The notes under the pieces were generated by a model. The model was not told where the DNA came from. It made no database searches and saw only the letters and a list, made by a program, of their open reading frames with translations. 64,000 nt of DNA. Source: Trileptium ribeirensis (lineage: Eukaryota > Nematoda > Enoplea > Enoplida > Thoracostomopsidae). Made by a program: the position numbers and the translations under genes. Location: contig JASANE010012095.1 of the NCBI GenBank assembly GCA_030248225.1, positions 1 through 64,000 of the forward strand, in the 5' to 3' direction. Of the stretch, positions 35,161-46,359 are shown one piece after another; positions within the stretch are counted from its first letter, which is position 1, and every line of letters starts with the position of its first letter.

Positions 35161-36003
35161 ATGCCTAAACAAGGTTATAAGAAAAAGGATAAACTTTGGA
35201 CGGAAGAATCCGTTAACTTAGCAATAAATGAAGTAGAAGCGGGGTCTAGTGTCCTTTCTGCAGCGACAAAGTATCATATGGATGAAAAAACACTTCGGAA
35301 TCGTATTGCCAGCCGTAAAAGTGGCAAAGCAACAGGAACGTCTGGCCGAAAGCCAGTGTTGGCAGACCATGAGCCTCATATCGCCCAATGCATCCGAGCG
35401 ATGTCGGAAGCCGGTTTTCCGCCGACGAAAGCGTTTATTATTCAAACTGTTTGTGATTTTTTGAAGGAGAACGACATCGAAGTGTCTATGTTCGCTGATG
35501 GGAAACCGGGCCGGGATTGGATTAATGCATTTTTGATGCGAAACAACTTAGGACTGAAACGTCCTACCTCCATTTCGCTTGCCCGGTACAGTGCAGTATC
35601 CAATCCATTTATTATTTACGAGTTTTACGCTCTGTTCAAAGCACAAACAACGGCATTGTCCGCCAATCAGATCTATAATTGTGATGAGTCTGGTTTTCCA
35701 TCAGACCCGTCAAAGTGTCGGGTTATAGCTCCGAAGGGAGAGGTAACGTATAGAGTTACCCCGGGTGCAAATAGGGAAAATATAACGGTGCTGGCTGTGA
35801 CGAACGCCGCGGGAGAGGCATTTGACCCGCTGATAGTTTTCCGTGGGAAAAATCTGCAGAATACTTGGCGCGGACATAAAGCCTTACCGAATACATGGTA
35901 TGCCGTATCAGAAACCGGTTGGATGACGTCTGTGGTTTTTTACGATTGGTTTAAATGCTTTGCCAAAGCGGTTACTCAACGTCCCATTTTACTAGTATTT
36001 GAG
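35161..36003 (+). pseudogene. pogo/Tigger-type transposase, truncated before the second catalytic Asp
   Basis: A DDE transposase gene of the Tc1/mariner pogo group that opens at ATG 35161. Residues ~12-55 form a helix-turn-helix (WTEESVNLAINEVEAGSSVL, then the KTLRNRI helix) of the CENP-B/psq type. Residues ~95-140 form a second HTH (CENPB-like, with DWINAFLMRNN). The DDE core begins at about 165, with the first catalytic Asp in YNCDESGF (D174). TVLAVTNAAG and PLIVFRGKNL follow. The frame breaks off after RPILLVF, exactly where LDGHxSH should supply the second Asp, and runs into a TA microsatellite. It is therefore 3'-truncated and inactive. It lies in an intron of the ATF7IP-like gene on the other strand. 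Confidence 0.85.
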
Positions 36004-36029
36004 TGTATATATATATATATATAGCGGCG

Positions 36030-37200
36030 GATCAAGGTATTGAGGCGACTATTTTCCACGGGATCAAAATACATCGGGATCGACTAAAGAGAACCAGGTC
36101 GATTTTCGCTCAGGTAGAAGCAGTGTTGACCAGATTTCCAGTCTGAAAATGATCGAAACTCGCCATGAATATCGGATACCAACGTTTGTCACTTTTGTCG
36201 GCTTCAAAGCGACAATCAGCTCCGTCGATCCAACATCATAGCTGTAGAAGGCGTACCCGCAAAGTTGCTTAACGTTGTCAAATCGATGTACGCTATAACA
36301 TTTTCCAAAGTCCGTGTCCATAATATAGCGACGGTTTTCTAGTAAATTCCGGAGATCGGCAGGTCTCAATCTTTTCGCCCGTCTTGTTCAACTACGCCGT
36401 CAACTGGGCGTGGTCTTGTTGTATGCGTGCGGGCCCTGGTCAGTCAATTCGCCAGACATACAAGCACTTAACACTTTCCAAAACTGGCCTCTCCACGGTG
36501 GGGGATCCCCACTTTCCAAATCCCACACTCGGCTGAAACCATCATGTTCAACTAACTCCAAAATTTTTTTATGTCTGAAAATTTATGTTTTTTTGTTTGC
36601 AAATTGTTTTTAAAACATTAATTAGCACTATTTATAATGCTAAAATATCGTTTTTAGCTTGAAAATACACTTACAGTAGTAAAAATGCAAGAAAATACGG
36701 AAATATTTCGTATTTTAAAGCAAAATTTACCCCCCACTTTTAATTTTCCCCCGAGAATGAAAATGGGCCCTCTAAAGTCTCCCCACTTTTCGGAAGGCTG
36801 TGGACAGGCCAGGAAAACGTTTGCAAACGTAGAATATTGGGCGTAACGAGGTTCGCCATCATCTCAAACGCTGGTTTGAGAACGAGCACCGGTCACATGG
36901 AGCCCTTGGCATTCCTTCAGGGAAGGCGCCAGCCTCAGTGGCTGGGCCACATACTATGCATCCTTACTGAACGACTGCAAAGGCAAATCCTTTTGGCTCA
37001 TGCACCTGAAGAGTGGAAGCAGCCGCGAGGAAGAAGTCGTGGAAATGGATAATGCTGCGAGATTTATATCTGGTTTGCTTCGACATACCAATGAAACGAT
37101 GGCGGTCAAATCCCTTTAGCAAACTCATAAGAAAGGCTGAAGATCGGACGTTGTAGCGGAGTTTGAGCTCGAGCGACAGGCTGACACCTTGATCTCGGGG
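36030..37200 (+). mobile_element. RTE-like non-LTR reverse transcriptase relic, interrupted by a MITE
   Basis: The plus strand holds two coding pieces of one LINE. 36150-36420 encodes YRIPTFVTFVGFKATISSVD (motif A, Phe-Lys-Ala), then VPAKLLNVVKSMYA and, in another frame, SPVLFNYAVNWAW (after motif B). 36790-37180 encodes ILGVTRFAIISNAGLRTSTG, EPLAFLQGRRQPQWLGHIL and LLAHAPEEWKQPRGRSRG, which are the C-terminal blocks of this LINE group. Between them, 36476-36795, lies a MITE-like insertion. Many frameshifts are present. Confidence 0.7.
36476..36795 (-). repeat. MITE-like element, copy 2 (inverted relative to the copy at 18496)
   Basis: Its reverse complement matches 18496-18790 over its whole length, including the core ttttagcattataaatagt and the edge gccgagtg.ggga. 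It appears to interrupt the RTE-like relic. Both edges carry g/c-rich cccacttt-type sequence. No coding capacity. Confidence 0.55.
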
Positions 37201-38640
37201 GGTCAGATAGATATATAGCAGTTCTCTACAGGAGAAAAATTAAAGTATATATATATAAATAACTAAAACACATGCAACCTAATTAAATAGGAAATATCAA
37301 ATTTGTGAAAAAACGACACCACAGTTCCACTCGCCCCATATTAATTTAAAACATACGTATAATATCCTTACCAAAGCCGTTTGTGTTGCAACGCTGACTC
37401 GAGTCTGAAATAGAAAACAAGTACCGTGGACCGATATATTGAGTATTTAGAACGATTTTGAATTACAGTATTAACTAGATGCCTCGCACGGACCATTGGG
37501 TTCTTGTAATTTTGGGGCCATATGTTCAGCCTGAAATCTGTTACACTGTGATCTATGCTTCTATATATAGTTCTGATCGTTAATATTTTTGAATCAATGT
37601 AGTCTCCACTATGTCATACAAACCACCTTTTCTCATTGCTACAATAATCCCATAGTGATTTTATATGTCAGGAGCATAATGTATTTGCTTGGAACAAAAA
37701 AGACTCCTAACGTAAAAATTCTGGTTCAGGTGGGAGTTTTGCACACACCTTCTGGACTGATAGGATGGGACAGCACACTAGACCACTCGGCCACGTTTTA
37801 ACAAAGGTGTTTTGCATTATATTGCGGCTCAACTGTGGTGCGAGTTGCCCAAAGAGGTTCGAAACGCTTCATATATTGTAGTCTTAATAATTCAGAGCGG
37901 GTAGAAAGTAATATACGTATATAATTACCAGCAATAAACATCGCAGGTAGAAAGTAATAAACCGCAATAAATCTGACCAGTGTGGCATAAATAAAACACG
38001 GAAAGTTAGCTGCTCGAATATGGCGATTCGATCCAGCAAAACCGTTACACAACTGCTACTCATTTTCTTGTGCGATGTGGATCAGCCAATATATCCCAGC
38101 GCATGCGACTTTCTAGTTTGTTTAACCACTGAAAAAAAGTTAGTTTATGTACTCAAAGGTTATGCAGCAGCAGACGAATAATAAATGGTTGCTATTTGCC
38201 AAACGGTAACAAAAATTTACTATGGTGATATGAAATATAATACAGCATGCTTGAACATTACAGACTGCTTTCGAAAACCCTAACTTCCCCAATTTGGGGC
38301 ACCGTTAGGGAGCCAGCTTTTATCCAAAAAGAAAAAATTTGGGCGAAAATTTCTTATCGTCAACATAAATGCACGACGATGCACTTTATGTGAAAATATC
38401 AATGAAAATTGGCATCAGTTGTTCTATTTTTAAATTATTGACTTTATTTATATACGCAGCTGAAAAAGCGTAGGAGTTGCCGTGACACACCTACTCGGAT
38501 TGCACTATTTTATGGATTTGGATGGACTCTGGATTTGCGCCGATGGTGTTAGTGAAAACGGTCGGTAATCGAGGGCTACTTGAGCCAAAGCTACAAATCC
38601 CAGTTTGGTTTGCTTTGTAGACGCTCAAGCGAACTTCAGA
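37200..38640. other. Intronic DNA, no gene recognised
   Basis: Open frames at 37589-37801 and 38052-37798 carry no motif. A repeat-like ccccaatttggggcaccg occurs at ~38290. Confidence 0.5.
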
Positions 38641-39779
38641 TCATAGTTTACATTGATTGGCATCTTAAATTTTGGTGATGGCGTTCGTGATATATCTGGA
38701 TATGCGTAAAGCATTTTATGCTTTACATCATGGTCTCCTTATTCACAAAGTAGCTACAGCTACAATCTTATAAAATCATTGATCAATTGTTATCATGAAT
38801 TAAGCCATTTATCAGTGACTATACACAACAATCTATCGTTATTAACAGCTGTAGCAGTAGTTGGGAGGCTGTGGACAGTGGAATTCCGCAAGGTTCAGTA
38901 TTAGGATCTGTGTTATTCTTATTTTACATTGGTGATGACCGTCATGTGTCTGCAAAAATGTTAAACGACGCCGACGATACCAAAATATACCGCCGAATTC
39001 ACAGTAATGATAACCACGACTGGCTCGAAAGCATAGATTTTGCCTGGTCTCCAAGAATGGTGTAATAACTGGCAAATGGGGTTTAATGTTGCTAACTGTT
39101 CATGGTTGTAAATGGCCCGAAACAATATAAGGGTACAATATGTTCTGGACGACAACGAAATTCCTAATAAAAATCACGAAAAGGATCTGGGTGTTTGGGT
39201 GACCGATAATATGAAACCTTCCAAACATTGTTCCGACATCGTTCTGTGCTGTAATAAAATATTGAGGGCTATGCATCGAAAGCTAGGCTACATCTCACTG
39301 CCAATGTTTCTGCCGTTATATAAGGCTATAATTAGACCGCGTGTCGAATACGCATCATGAAGCTGGTGCCATTACAAGCGCGATATCCAAGTAATCGAAC
39401 GCGTACAACGGGGAGCAACGCCCATCGTATATGGCGTGTCGTTATTAGCTTATGAGCAGCGCCTAAAATCATTATCCCTACAATCCCTGGAAACCGGACG
39501 AGTGTGTGCTGACCTGATTATGATATACGTATCGTATGGCAAACAATCTAGCTGGTGTTAATCTCAATCATTTCTTCCTTGTCTAATCATCGGATTACTT
39601 AAAGGGTCATCCTTATAAACTAAAACGCAATACATTCCCAAACTTAATTGTGCTCGATACAGCTTCAGCTGCCGATCGTATGCTTATGGAATAACTTGTC
39701 GGCGGACATTGTAACGGCCCCATCGCTCAAACTTTTCAAAAAACACCTCCATGCATCGCAAGCATTACCGGAGCTCTGA
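38640..39779 (+). mobile_element. CR1-like reverse transcriptase relic
   Basis: A decayed, 5'-truncated LINE. Seen on the plus strand: DIYLDMRKAFYALHHGLLIH (motif A, 38690), SGIPQGSVLGSVLFLFYIGD (motif B, 38872), the degenerate motif C NDADDTKIYRR, then KDLGVWVTDNMKPSKHC and MFLPLYKAIIRPRVEYAS (39180-39358). The tail LFKKHLHASQALPEL ends with a TGA at 39777. Several stops and frameshifts break it. Confidence 0.8.
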
Positions 39780-40128
39780 TACTTGTGCTGCTGTCTGCTG
39801 GCATTTTGGTAGTCATTTTAGGATTCCTGGATTTCTATCCGAAGGAAAACATCAGGTCCATCCGATTCAAGTAAGCTAGATACTTTCCAGTTGTACCAAA
39901 TATCCTATTGCTCATTAAGTTACTGCTCGATCGTGGCACCGTTAGGTGCATTATTAATTATTAACAAGCTAAAAATGTGCAATGTTTTGTACATTCAATG
40001 CCAAACTTTACACAAAAAGCGGTGCTTGAATAACATTACACAATTGCGTTAGTACAAAAAACCTCGCAGGGCTCGTGCTTCTCACTGACGCAATATGGGA
40101 GAGTCCTACTTTTGAAATATTAGCTTAC

Positions 40129-40560
40129 CAAATTTTGACGTGGTTGCGGTGCTGTTACTCCAGCAATTAATTCCATTCGAGCTTTCATCGCAACGAGCTG
40201 ACGCCGATAAAACGCAGCTTGTCGTGCTAGCAAACCAATCTTTTCCACTAGGGCACTATGATCTTCGTTCATACAACCAGCAGCGCTATCAGTTCCGCTA
40301 CACGACGCCGCCACGGTTCCACCACTGCCTGTCGAATCGACTTGGTGTTCACTTTCAGTTCTTACTGCTTCGCCGTTTTCGAAAGAACGACATTCATCAG
40401 AACTTACGCAACCACCTATCAACGGCTTAAGATCCGCATTACTAGTCCCATTTCCTTCCAAATCCTCCATCCTATCTTCTTCTTTTTGTACTTTCATTGC
40501 GGATAAAATGTAATGGAGGCATGATTCAGGCATAAGTGTTCGCAGCAATGCGCTAACATC
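40129..40560 (-). CDS. ATF7IP/wde: ATF7IP/windei homologue, upstream exon with a helical segment
   Basis: A 432-nt exon (144 codons, phase 0 both ends) between an acceptor gcagcttag and the donor CAAAATTTG|gtaagc. It starts DVSALLRTLMPESCLHYILS. An acidic/serine tract follows, then a strongly helical segment, HSALVEKIGLLARQAAFYRR then QLVAMKARMELIAG, with a heptad-like pattern. ATF7IP proteins carry a predicted helical/coiled-coil SETDB1-binding region N-terminal to the SUMO motif, and this segment is in the right order for it. That functional match is inference. An in-frame TAG lies just upstream of the acceptor, so this is not the first exon. A possible extra 59-nt exon at 40728-40670 would also fit in phase, but its sites are mediocre. 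Confidence 0.65.
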
Positions 40561-41543
40561 CTAAGCTGCTTGTAGTTACCACTTTATTATATAAATTGTA
40601 CTTATAAAAATAAATATTTATATTAAAGTTAACTACAAATTTCAATTCTGAAGTTAAGTGAAAACCTACAGTATATATAATAGTTACTGCTGCAGTGGTG
40701 CAAGAAGTTTTAACCGATGTATCACAATCTAAATACGTACTGGGCCAACAAGCTGATTTTTCGCTCACGTTGTGTGGAACCGTATTCCATTTAGTGAAGG
40801 ACTCGCATGAATTGAAGGAAAGTGAATGAATACTCGTATTATCAAATATATACCTCAACACCAGGAAAATTCTCAAATCAACCATTTTTTGTCCCAATGT
40901 ACTTAATATATATAAATAGAGGCTTTAGGAGTAGGGCTTTTGGCTACGACCCATATTTAGCTTATTCCGAGTGCCTTACGATCACAAAAACGACCAATTG
41001 TTGCCATTTGTGTGCTATCGCTTTTCCTTCAAACGGTGATAGGATCCAGGCCAACAATATTTAAAAGCTACCACCATCTGAAGTTCGGGTTTGCGTTGTT
41101 GATTTTGTAGTCTTTGACTGTTTTGGTTTCGCCAGCTCAATGTTTTCGAAAAAGTGCCTACTTTTAGATTACCGTTGCCAACTATATTGTATATATGCCT
41201 TTTAATCATGTTTTGGACTAGAATTGCTTTAGGATATTAGACCCGCCTACAATTCCGGTTCGGTAACTTGTTTATTTGTTCCAGTTGTTAGCCACCCGCC
41301 CCTGCCAAACTCATAATCATATGTTCGGCTGGATTCCCAAGAACATGTAGAACAACAACAATATAGGTTATTAACCAAACATATATATACGTACCATTAT
41401 ACGTACCATTTGGCCCTCCGAATGGTACGAGAGCGTGGCAAATGATCCAGTTTGATGAGTCGATCAACATGTTCACTTCGGAGGGAAGAAACGCCACGCC
41501 TGGGCGCGGGGCAGCATTGGGATTAAAACAAAATAATGATACA

Positions 41544-42050
41544 TTAAGCAGGCAAAACATTCGCGGAATGGAGCCTACACTTGAACGATGACAGTGATGG
41601 TGAGTTAACCACGGAAAGGGGAAGGGAATTCCATAGCCGCACTGTACGATGAGTGAAGAAGTACTTCCTGACGTCCAGACGAGGAATATCTCTGGTCTCG
41701 AGTTTCAAATTATGTCCTCTAGTTCCGCCGTAGCCGCGTACAAAATACTTGGACTCATCCATGGCAACCATGCCATGTGTCATTTTGTAAATCAGAATTA
41801 AGTCACTTCGAATACGACGAGAATGGAGAGTTTGAAGGCCAAGGTATTCGAGACGAGCATCATAGCTCCAATGTCTGATCGAAGGAATTAGTTTCGTGGC
41901 TAGTCGCTGAACCTTTTCAATCAAAACAACATCGCGTTCATAGTGTGGACACCACACGTTGACAGCATATTCTACATGCGGACGAATCAAGGAGCGATAC
42001 AGTTGAAGCCACACAAATTTCGACCAATAGCTCATTGTTCTCTTCTACTA
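41544..42050 (-). pseudogene. CR1-like LINE, 5'-truncated C-terminal end
   Basis: A clean 163-codon frame encodes only the last part of a CR1 polymerase: LQLYRSLIRPHVEYAVNVWC, IEKVQRLATKLIPSIRHWSY, LGLQTLHSRRIRSDLILIYK, FFTHRTVRLWNSLP and a terminal FKCRLHSANVLPA. This is the typical 3' fragment left by incomplete reverse transcription. The lack of frame damage suggests a fairly recent insertion. It is not an independent gene. Confidence 0.85.
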
Positions 42051-42319
42051 GTATATACCCAGGAAGTCGGCCAAAAGACGTTTGCATCTGGCGTTAAAAA
42101 TCACTGCAAGCTCGAAAGTTAGAGACCTACAAACGTACTTTCAGCTACGAGTGTCTGGTTTAATTATTGATTGAATCGCACAATCACTCACATCTGCTAT
42201 ACTGATTTTGCCAAATGTATGACTCAGTCTGAAATACTAAACCTCGGTATAAAGCAAGAATCCTCGGTATAAAAGGAACAAAGTTTTTTGATTCATCGCA
42301 ATCAATTCGTTGTTGTTGA

Positions 42320-42560
42320 GTATATTTCCGTCCAACAACCTGGACCAGCGGTGTTCTACAAGATTCTGTGCTCTGTCCGCTTTTGTGTTTGCCATTTATG
42401 TTAGCGATTAACCGTCACGCATTAGATGTTGTAATACTATGATGTCTGCTGATGATGCCAAGATATTCGGTGATGTCGCTAGTAGTACTGTGACATGTAT
42501 CTTCACTCAGACTTAACGATATATACAACTGGCCTAGAGACTGGTAGTTGCTTTCAACTA
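42320..42560 (+). pseudogene. CR1-like reverse transcriptase fragment
   Basis: The plus strand gives SGVLQDSVLCPLL (degenerate motif B), then, frameshifted, FAIYVSD and MMSADDAKIFGDVASS (motif C, ADD). It is a short decayed piece, opposite in strand to the neighbouring copy at 41.5-42.05 kb. Confidence 0.55.
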
Positions 42561-42929
42561 TTGAAAAATTGAAATAATTATAGCAGAAGGGGGAGGGAAA
42601 CCTCGCCTCTTATATGTGCCTATAGTAGTTTGTCATGTTACAAAAAATATGCATCTTTTTTCAGCTTGTTTGGGTGTCGTACGTAAGTTTGTCAGTTATT
42701 TCATAGAATATAAAGAGAAGTATACCTGTGATACTGGGTTGGGGTAGTACCTTTGTATTTGCTACATATTTCTGTCGTATTTCAAATAGTGTTTGAGGTC
42801 AACTTGAGTGAGCAGTGATTTAAAAGTTTTCTAGTTCAAAGCTGTAACGAAGTTTTTATTATCAACCTGTGTAAAAGATTATAAATAAATGCATCGTCAA
42901 CACGTCTTGTTGTGAGGAAGCCTGCAATT

Positions 42930-43095
42930 AATAGTGCAGAGCCAGCAGAGGACACCGTCACAGTTGGGGAAGCCATCCTGAGTCGTGGAGTTTAGACTTG
43001 AAGCTAGCCACAGAACTTGCACAAGCAACGTCGCGCGGAAGACTGTTCCAGTAGGCGACATTCCGATAGGCAAACTAACGTTGGACGCACCACTA
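42930..43095 (-). pseudogene. CR1-like LINE, extreme 3' coding fragment
   Basis: The minus strand reads RNVAYWNSLPRDVACASSVA and FKSKLHDSGWLPQL, followed by a stop. This is the conserved C-terminal block (xxxWNxLPxxV...FKxxL) of CR1-like polymerases. Only the end of the element is present. Confidence 0.6.
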
Positions 43096-43664
43096 ACCAC
43101 TGAACGCACCTAATATTACTTTACCAGGCTTACGTTTCTCAATACTCGACACTTGAGGCCGATTTTTTTTAAATTATTACTAATTATCAGCAACTAATAC
43201 GTTGTCGCTCCTAGGTATATGCTACCAAGTACTATAAGGAACGATAACATTATTAACTATTATTTGCAATATACAGTAATTTATGCTTATTTGTGAAGCC
43301 ATTAATACCGCTTAGCTCCTTCTGTATTCGAAACTGTAAATTCTAAACCAAATATAATGAGCTCGTACAAATCTATTTACCATCACGCAATTCTTTGCAC
43401 TATAACTCTTTTGCTGCTCTTACTAACATAAGAATACTAAAACTCGGATAAATATCACCAAAAAACAAGATTCACACAAGTGAAACTGTCGCTCCGGCGT
43501 AACCCTGAAGCTGACGTAACTCAAAACTCAAGCTACCATAAAACGGGTAGCTATGTCATCAAGCCAATTAATAATTTAAAGTTGAACATAATCAATTCCT
43601 AGCGTATTGTGTCTGCAATCGAACAAACCCCAAGACTGATTGATAAACTAAAAGACAACTAACT

Positions 43665-44047
43665 ATAGGGTAAGTGACCGCGTGGTTAGAATGCCTGCTT
43701 TATAATCGTGAAGTCAGGAGTTCGAATCCAGTGGTCGCGCTAATTTCCTTGGGCAAGGGACTCAGCCACAGTTGCTTCGCAGTACCTATGCGTTAAACAG
43801 GTACTATACCTTGGTCTAGGCGGATAAGATGATGGGTGGTGTAATGGGCAATCATCATGGCCGGCCTACACACAATGCTTCGGCATAATAACCCGGATTG
43901 TCACATAGTGCCAATTGCATGTTTATCCGACTTTTTATAGGGTAGCTACTAGCTAGTTAAAACAATTATCAAATTAAGTTAGAAACTAAGAAGAAACTAT
44001 GAAGTAAAACATCTTAAAAGGGAGGAGACCAATAAATAAAATAAAAT
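43665..44047 (+). repeat. tRNA-derived SINE
   Basis: The head gggtaagtgaccgcgtggtt carries an A-box-like tgaccgcgtggttaga and a B box gagttcgaatccagt, spaced as in a tRNA. A body with cttgggcaagggactcag and ggatgggtggtgtaatggg-like sequence follows. The end is an A/T-rich aataaataaaataaaat tail. The tRNA head does not form a full acceptor stem, so it is not a functional tRNA gene. Confidence 0.62.
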
Positions 44048-44095
44048 TTCGAAAACTAATATTTTTGGGTTTGGGGAGGGAATTTGCGGTTTTAG

Positions 44096-44391
44096 AGAAG
44101 TTTGGACCCAAGGAAGCCTAACAATAACCTGTATCTATTGTTATTTTATGCTGTTTTCACAGGGGTAGGGCTTGGAATGGGATTTTTCCTTATAATGGCT
44201 ATCGGTTATAAAAGGGGACGAGTTTCGTCACCTGAAGATTGTGTGCTCCGAGGTGTGGCCAGCAGTATATATGCCGGTGGTATGCTTTATACGGCGCGCG
44301 TCGTTCTTTTCGTGATCAGTACTCGTGCCCTATATTTTGCAACGCGGCGTAATCCTTGCTCAGATCTAATTGCTCCGATTCCAGATAAGTG
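44096..44391 (+). CDS. Unidentified two-helix membrane segment, possible exon
   Basis: An open stretch begins directly after gcggttttag, a good splice-acceptor sequence; the in-frame upstream codon is TAG, so it can be entered only by splicing or by a non-ATG start. It encodes RSLDPRKPNNN, a hydrophobic helix LYLLLFYAVFTGVGLGMGFF, a basic loop YKRGRVSSPEDC, a second hydrophobic helix around YTARVVLFVISTRALYF, and a polar tail ending PIPDK. The stop TGA sits inside gataagtgagc, which could also act as a 5' splice site, and an AATAAA starts just after it. The first helix and basic loop faintly recall the helix 3/4 region of major-facilitator (SLC16-like) transporters, but this is a weak impression. 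It could equally be a decayed exon. A SINE ends about 50 bp upstream. Confidence 0.3.
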
Positions 44392-44399
44392 AGCAATAA

Positions 44400-46197
44400 A
44401 CACGTATAAGGAATGTTTATTACAAAGTGATAATGTATTAAGGCACTGTTATCACACTGTAGGTCGCTTACGGCAATGTATTTTTTATACCCGTGCTAGA
44501 ATTCGTAGTATATACTGTTCTTTGTTTTTAAAAGCCTCAGTACTATTCTTTAGTACCGTAATTTTTGATCTCGTCGAACTTGTAATCTTGCCCAGCTTGA
44601 CTTTCACCTTTGTACAGTCTGAGCTTCAAATTTGCACAGTTTAACCTTCGGCTTTGGCACAATACTCGGCAACTCGTTTTCGCTTTTACTTGCTGATCCC
44701 GTTTTCTATTACTTTTCGGTTTATGTTATGTTATGACTTCCTAGACTTAGGCCTAAGTTCTTAACCTTAAGTTATAACGGCTAGTGTTTAAGAGATATGG
44801 TTGAGCGATGGTGATGTAGTTTAGGTGATGTATTACTCTGTTACAGCCCTTGTGGTTTGACACAACACGCCACCGGCTGGCTGACGACCGTGCGAGTATT
44901 TGATTACATTAACCGAAGCCTATTTAACATTTACGCTAATAGTGCCCGTTATGTTTGACAAGCCGACCTCGAATGGCTGCCACTAAAACTGTACGGTAGA
45001 GGCCGAGGCCGACTACTGTGCAGTTGAAGTTTCTTACTCCACACGAGCATTAGCTGGCTGCTCGTATGGAGAAACCCGTAGCCCCAGGCTGGCTGGCTAC
45101 AAGTAATAAGTGGGTTCTAACGGCGATGCGAGGGGGTAATCGATTCCTCTCTTCTTACTCGCCCGGTCTTCTCAAGAATAGCACTACTTGCTCCGCCGAC
45201 CTCGGCTGGCTGCCAGACTTCACAAGTAGCACTACTAATTTAGCGTGACTTACCTACACTCTCGCCCTGGACTTGCTCACTCGACTCGGGGGCCGAAATT
45301 TTTAACGTATTACTATCCCTAAGTTATACTTTTAACGCTCTTATTAAAATTATAGCCACTTCAATACCTAAGTTTTTAATTGGGAATTAATATTACCAAA
45401 TTAAATTATTAGGTTTTACTAATTACCCATATGTGTAGCTTCAGAACCAACTCTGTTTTTCAGTCAAGACCAAGAAAAATAACATAATCCTGGTGCGATT
45501 TAGTACGCAATTCTTTTGCATTATATTGGCTCACAAGCCTGCCATGAGTAAGTTAAATCCAACTACGAAAGCATAAAACCACAGATATCTCAACATCCAA
45601 CGCTAATCTGCTGCTCAGCTACAATAATAAAAATGCCGCCGCTTATACACTTAGTAATAAGACCTAACTATTAGCTAGGTAGCCAAACCAAACAAAAAAT
45701 ATTAAAACAATCCGTGTAAAAACGTTCAGTTCCATTAAACGACGTGCGTACTTGCAGAGATCAGAAGAACTAATTTGTGTGACAAAACTAAGACTAAACT
45801 ATACATAGCTAGTGAGTGAAATGAATTATTTTATGTAAATTACGTATGTAAAATAAAAGAAACAAAATTTATAAAATTTTTAGTTTTTGGGAAACCAATA
45901 TTTTATGGAAACATATAACGAACTTAGCGAAAAAAGGTGTGTTTAAAACCAAACAGTAGGAATTAAGCCCTGGACCCTTAGCCTAGCAGACCCCGACATC
46001 TGTACGAAAAACTATATTGGTTTCAGCTGAGATTTTTGCATCTATGTCCATTTAGCTATGATAGCATATTAAAATACTGTTATTAATTTATATTTTAATA
46101 TATTTCTTTAATTTATATAATCTTTTTTCACACATTATCTACAGGGGGTTTAGAGTTGCCTGCATCAGCTATGCATTCGACGCGCCTCTAAACTCAC
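44400..46197. other. Non-coding, with several ggctggctg motifs
   Basis: Between 44870 and 45240 the phrase ggctggctg or gaatggctgcc occurs five times in a c/g-richer segment (around ccgacctcggctggctgcc). It looks like remnants of short repeats. No gene. Confidence 0.45.
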
Positions 46198-46359
46198 ATA
46201 ACGTTTGAATTTGTCCACAAATCTGGAGTGAGCTGAAGCGGCATCTGTGTTGTTGTTTTCTTCAGAAGGGCGAAAAAGTTTTATATCATGACCCCGTAGC
46301 AAAGGATATGGTCGTAAAAACAGCGCGTCCAGATTGACGATGGTGTCGTAATGAAGAAT
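46198..46359 (-). CDS. Candidate further 5' exon of the ATF7IP/windei homologue (or isolated ORF relic)
   Basis: A 54-codon open stretch between an acceptor-like cttattag and a strong donor, CGTTAT|gtgagt. It encodes ILHYDTIVNLDALFLRPYPL at the start and SRFVDKFKRY at the end. Phase 0 at the donor matches the phase 0 start of the exon at 40560, so the two could be joined. Without splicing the frame runs only ten codons more to a stop. I do not recognise the peptide, and it could instead be a piece of a decayed element. The polypyrimidine tract is poor. Confidence 0.33.

Noticed and set aside
43665..43745. Functional tRNA gene
   Set aside because: Box A and B are present, but there is no complementary acceptor stem and a SINE body follows.
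44870..45240. ggctggctg repeats as a regulatory array
   Set aside because: Only five loose matches, with no constant spacing.
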